In this document: positions 60,634 through 64,000 of the stretch, one piece after another
How positions within the stretch are numbered: position 1 is the first letter of the stretch
Layout: each line of letters begins with the position of its first letter
Source of the DNA: Tetrahymena thermophila SB210
Lineage: Eukaryota; Ciliophora; Oligohymenophorea; Hymenostomatida; Tetrahymenidae
Direction of reading: 5' to 3'
Assembly: GCF_000189635.1 (NCBI RefSeq)
Contig: NW_002476218.1
Coordinates: 186,001-250,000 of the forward strand
DNA length: 64,000 nucleotides
Position numbers and translations under genes: made by a program
Notes under the pieces: model-generated
What the model was told of the DNA's origin: nothing
The model's database searches: none
What the model saw: the letters and a program-made list of their open reading frames with translations, nothing else

Positions 60634-63600
60634 ATGAATAACAGTTTAAGAAAAGTTACTGAAATTAAAAGGGAGCAATCAAGCTAGCAAGATGACGCTC
60701 TTAATTAGGAAAATGTCAGTCATGTTATTGCATAGTTTTAAAGGAAAGGTTTCGAATCTCTTTCCCTTGAAGATTTAGCAGTAGCAACTATTCATTAAGA
60801 TTTTTCATAATAATTTAAGTAAGCAACAGGCTTAGATTGGCAATCAAAATTTTAAGTCAAGGCTATTGAAAGATTGAATTATGCTAGATTTGATATAAAT
60901 TGGCTAACAAGAAAGTCTGATGATTATTTTAAACCTCTATTTTAAAATGTTTTAAAAGGAGATTTATAACGTGTTTAGTAATTTGTAAATAGTTGCCCTA
61001 AAGATATGAAGTAATATTTCAATGAATTATTTGATATTTTGAATGTCTTTTACCAATATATATTTTAAACTTATGATTATTTTATTTATAAAAAGTGTTT
61101 TAAAATGCGTTGATTCAACTAAAAAATCCCCAGTTCATTTAGCAGCTTCTGAAGGGTAATAAAGTGTTTTAGAGTTTTTAGTTAGTAAGGGTTTTAATGT
61201 AGATTCAAGAGATAGAACTTTAAAAACTCCTTTACATTATGCATGTTTGAATGGTTTTGCAACTGCTGCGGATTTCCTCTTAAAAAGTGGTGCAAATATT
61301 ATGGCTAAAGACTCTACTGGTAAGAATCCTATACATTTTGCAAGCACCTGTAATAATCCATAAATAATTTCTCTTCTTGTAGGAATAAAACCAGATATAG
61401 TAAAGCATATATAAAATAGCATTGATTTTTGTATGAAAATTAAATATTAAATTTAAAATAAGGTTTTTAGCACTGATAATTCTGGATTAACGTGCTTACA
61501 TTATGCGGTTTGGAATAGTTCTATCAAGTAAGTAGATATAATTAGAACATTACTAGACTACCATGCTGATGTGAATGCTTAAGATGATGATGGAAAGACA
61601 GCTTTACATCATGCATCTAAAGGGGCAAGAACCAGAGTAATCCCAATCTTAATTCAAAGAGGAACTGATATAACTTTAAGGGATAAAGCATAGAAAAAAA
61701 CATGTCTAGAAATGGCAGCTAATGATAGGACTAGAGAACTTATTGTAGTTTACAGTAGCACACCTCTATCACATTCGACTGCACCAAAGGAGGATTTAGC
61801 TTGGATGAACACTGCTTTAAGAGGATAAAGGCTCCCTATTATTCCTAAACCTGTAAATTATTGTTTAAATCAGTAATAAGAGTAATCAATATACAAAATT
61901 ATTAGAAAGAATAATCTCCAGAACCACCTAAAAAAATTCTCCCATATAATGAAGATTTTACAACCATTTCAAGCTGGATAAGAGGAAGATTTTTTAAGTT
62001 GATGAAAAAGTTGTAAGAAGAAGGTATTAAAAATTGGCATCATTTGAAAAAGCCATATATTTACACAGGCTCTTGGATGGAAGGAATTAAAAGCTTAGAG
62101 GAGCTATATGAATTGATTAAAGATATTCCTCCTGCAGAAGCAGTTATTAGAGCTTTTAATATATTGTGCCCATATGAAAAAGTAAGATATATTCAAATAA
62201 AATATAATAATAGCTGTTTTTTTTGATATGAAAAAAATTAATGATTTTAGAGTTTAAAAATCAAATTTGTGATGAATAATTTTATTTTTTTATTTATAGG
62301 AAATGCCAAGAGTTACAGGAGATGAAGAAGCCATTGATAATTTTTATGGAAGCTCCTGGTATGAAGGAGGAAGCTATAATTATAGTAAAAGGCTAGAAAC
62401 TGATAAAAGATTAAGTGCTCAAAGTGAAATTGATGAATAAATAAATTCCCTAAAATTAGCTCTTTAAATTAGAGAAAAAGCTTTAGAAGATTCTGAACTA
62501 TAAAATGTTGAAATAATTAGAAAAAATTAAGACTTAGAAAGACTGTTAAATGAAACTAAAACAAAGCTAAACACATTAATTGAGGATTAAAAAAAATAAT
62601 TATTAAGTAAATATTTTTAATTTTTATTTTTGGATTGAAATGTTAAATTAAAAAATTTAGATAAAGAAACATAGCTAAAGGAGCTTAATAAAAAAGTAAG
62701 CAGCTTGATGAAATAAGTAAATGATAAAGAAATGGAAATTTCAGAGCTGAAAGCTAATCAAGCATAGATTAATAACGAAGAGCTATAAAGTCTAATAGAA
62801 GAAAATGAAAGGTTAAATAAAGAAATTGCAGAATTACGTGAAAAAGAAAAACAAAATGCAGCTTAAGCAGCACTTGTGATTTAATAATAAGAAGCATACA
62901 TAGCAAAAAATGAAGAAGAAAATACTTCTGATGACGATGCTATAATAAGACTTTATTAATCTTTAAGAAATAATCCACCACCTTTAACCCAAAGAATGCA
63001 ATAAGCTGATATTGATGGAGATAGTAGACTCACTTAAACAGAATTCATGCTATTTCTTGAAAAGTAAATAAAATAAACGTTCAAGTTCAGCAAGATAAAA
63101 TTTCTAACATTCAATTTATTATTAAAAGGTTAAGAATGTCACCTAAAGACATTTAATCTCTTTGTAGAGTCGCTGGCTATATGGATGGAAGAAAGCTTCT
63201 TGAAATATAAGATTTTAAAGATATTTTAGAAGAAAGGCCTAGAATGAGAGAATTGTGGTAAAAATTCTTATTCAGGACTATGTTCGATGCATTCAAGGCA
63301 AAAGGATTGCAAGCTGAATAGGCTTTTAATTTAATGGATGTCGATAACAATTAAGTAAATTATAAAAAATATTGATATTATTAATTAACATTTTTGATGA
63401 ATTAATTTAGATGATTACTCCTTCTGAAATAAGGAATGGGTTGGAATCATTGAAGATAATATTAAATCAGAAGGATTTCAACAATCTTTATACTGTATTT
63501 GACGATAATAAAAATGGTAGCATTTCAATTGAAGAAATAAAAGAAATTTTCATGAAATATGAAAATGTCTCTTTAGATGTAGATATTTCTTTTTCCGATC

Positions 63601-64000
63601 GCTTAGCCAAAGATGATTTTGAACCTGGTTAAGCACTTACAAAACCAAACGAAGCTTATAACTCAACTAATAATGATATAAGCTAAAGCTTAATTAAATT
63701 CACAGAAGATGTAGCCCAGATTGATGGTGATTTGAAGATTCAAATACCTTATGCTAACAACTTAATTGGAGCTTAAAACTTGAAATAAGTAACTATCAGA
63801 GTTATGCTAAGAGGAAGTGAAGATCCAAATCTTTTCAAGACTATTATTCTATTTGATGATAAATCATGGAATTATGTAGTTTAAGTTCCTATAAGAAGTG
63901 TATTAAGAGAAAATGTAAATGATGATTTACTTATTCAACTTTATTCAGAAGAAGAGTTTGTTGAAAAAAATTTCTTAGGAGAAGTAAAAATTCTATGGAA
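60634..64000 (+). CDS. Ankyrin-repeat, coiled-coil and EF-hand protein, 3' end beyond the window
   Basis: Start ATG 60634-60636; introns at 61011-61095, 61853-61905, about 62182-62299, 62610-62664, 63065-63129 and 63355-63409. The N-terminal ~125 residues are Gln-rich. About five ankyrin repeats follow (SPVHLAASEGQQSVLEFLV; TPLHYACLNGFATAADFLLK; NPIHFAS; TCLHYAVWN; TALHHASKGARTRVIPILI). Next come a folded linker (IYTGSWMEGIKSLEELYELI), a long coiled coil (62450-62880) and EF-hand loops DIDGDSRLTQTE, DVDNNQMITPSE and DDNKNGSISIEE, all with the Ca-binding pattern. The last part (TIRVMLRGSEDPNLFKTI; LIQLYSEEEF) looks like the start of a C2-type beta domain. A calcium-responsive scaffold, perhaps ciliary or membrane-associated, is inference. 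Still open at base 64000. Confidence 0.88.

Noticed and set aside
61853-61881. A 21-29 bp intron in the ankyrin gene
   Set aside because: A normal 53-bp GT-AG intron (61853-61905) restores the frame exactly, so no ultra-short intron is needed here.
1-64000. CRISPR arrays, prokaryotic operons, ribosome-binding sites, rRNA genes
   Set aside because: None seen. Introns and the genetic code show eukaryotic nuclear DNA; the repeats are simple-sequence or duplication relics without regular spacers.

Overview
The window is nuclear DNA from an oligohymenophorean ciliate, most like Tetrahymena. It is very A+T-rich. Long reading frames appear only when TAA and TAG are read as glutamine, with TGA as the sole stop. 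GT-AG introns are mostly 48-100 bp, with a few of 210-390 bp. The gene families (expanded two-membrane-segment surface proteins, CNG-like channels, Asn/Gln-rich hypotheticals) also fit. Species, and macronuclear versus micronuclear origin, cannot be decided from the sequence alone. Exon boundaries were set by hand from reading-frame continuity, intron phase and family conservation. Lengths are quoted where the exon sums came out as whole codons.

Layout. 1-5.5 kb: two minus-strand genes, a large conserved protein of unknown function that leaves the left edge and a Pro/Gln-rich protein. 6.4-9.6 kb: an Asn/Gln-rich protein. 10.1-15.1 kb: two minus-strand genes in tandem, a DENN-domain protein (Rab regulator type) and a coiled-coil Asn/Gln-rich protein. 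16.3-26.5 kb: three plus-strand genes, a Ser/Thr kinase followed by decayed copies of its own 3' end, a cyclic-nucleotide-gated-type channel with a non-canonical pore, and a B-family DNA-polymerase exonuclease without a polymerase domain. 27.7-30.9 kb: the ER Hsp90 (GRP94) ending in KDDL. 32.1-36.5 kb: a two-membrane-segment surface protein whose first intron holds a fold-back MITE. 38.0-38.5 kb: Sec61 beta on the minus strand. 40.4-47.0 kb: a large chromatin reader (PZP module plus a C-terminal PHD finger). 48.4-52.7 kb: two hypothetical genes. 52.7-56.5 kb: gene-poor DNA with a G+C-rich self-complementary island (candidate structured RNA or fold-back element), a homopyrimidine tandem repeat and a possible decayed coding region. 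56.5-59.9 kb: a SUCO/Slp1-type SUN-domain membrane protein converging on a DCC1-like cohesion/replication factor. 60.6-64.0 kb: an ankyrin, coiled-coil and EF-hand protein that leaves the right edge.

There is no operon logic. The clearest functional theme is the secretory pathway: GRP94, Sec61 beta and the SUCO-type SUN protein. The first two share an A-rich flanked CACGTG palindrome upstream. The most unusual observations are the channel filter without GYG, the polymerase-less exonuclease, the kinase-tail relic array, the intron MITE and the structured island at 53.6-53.9 kb.
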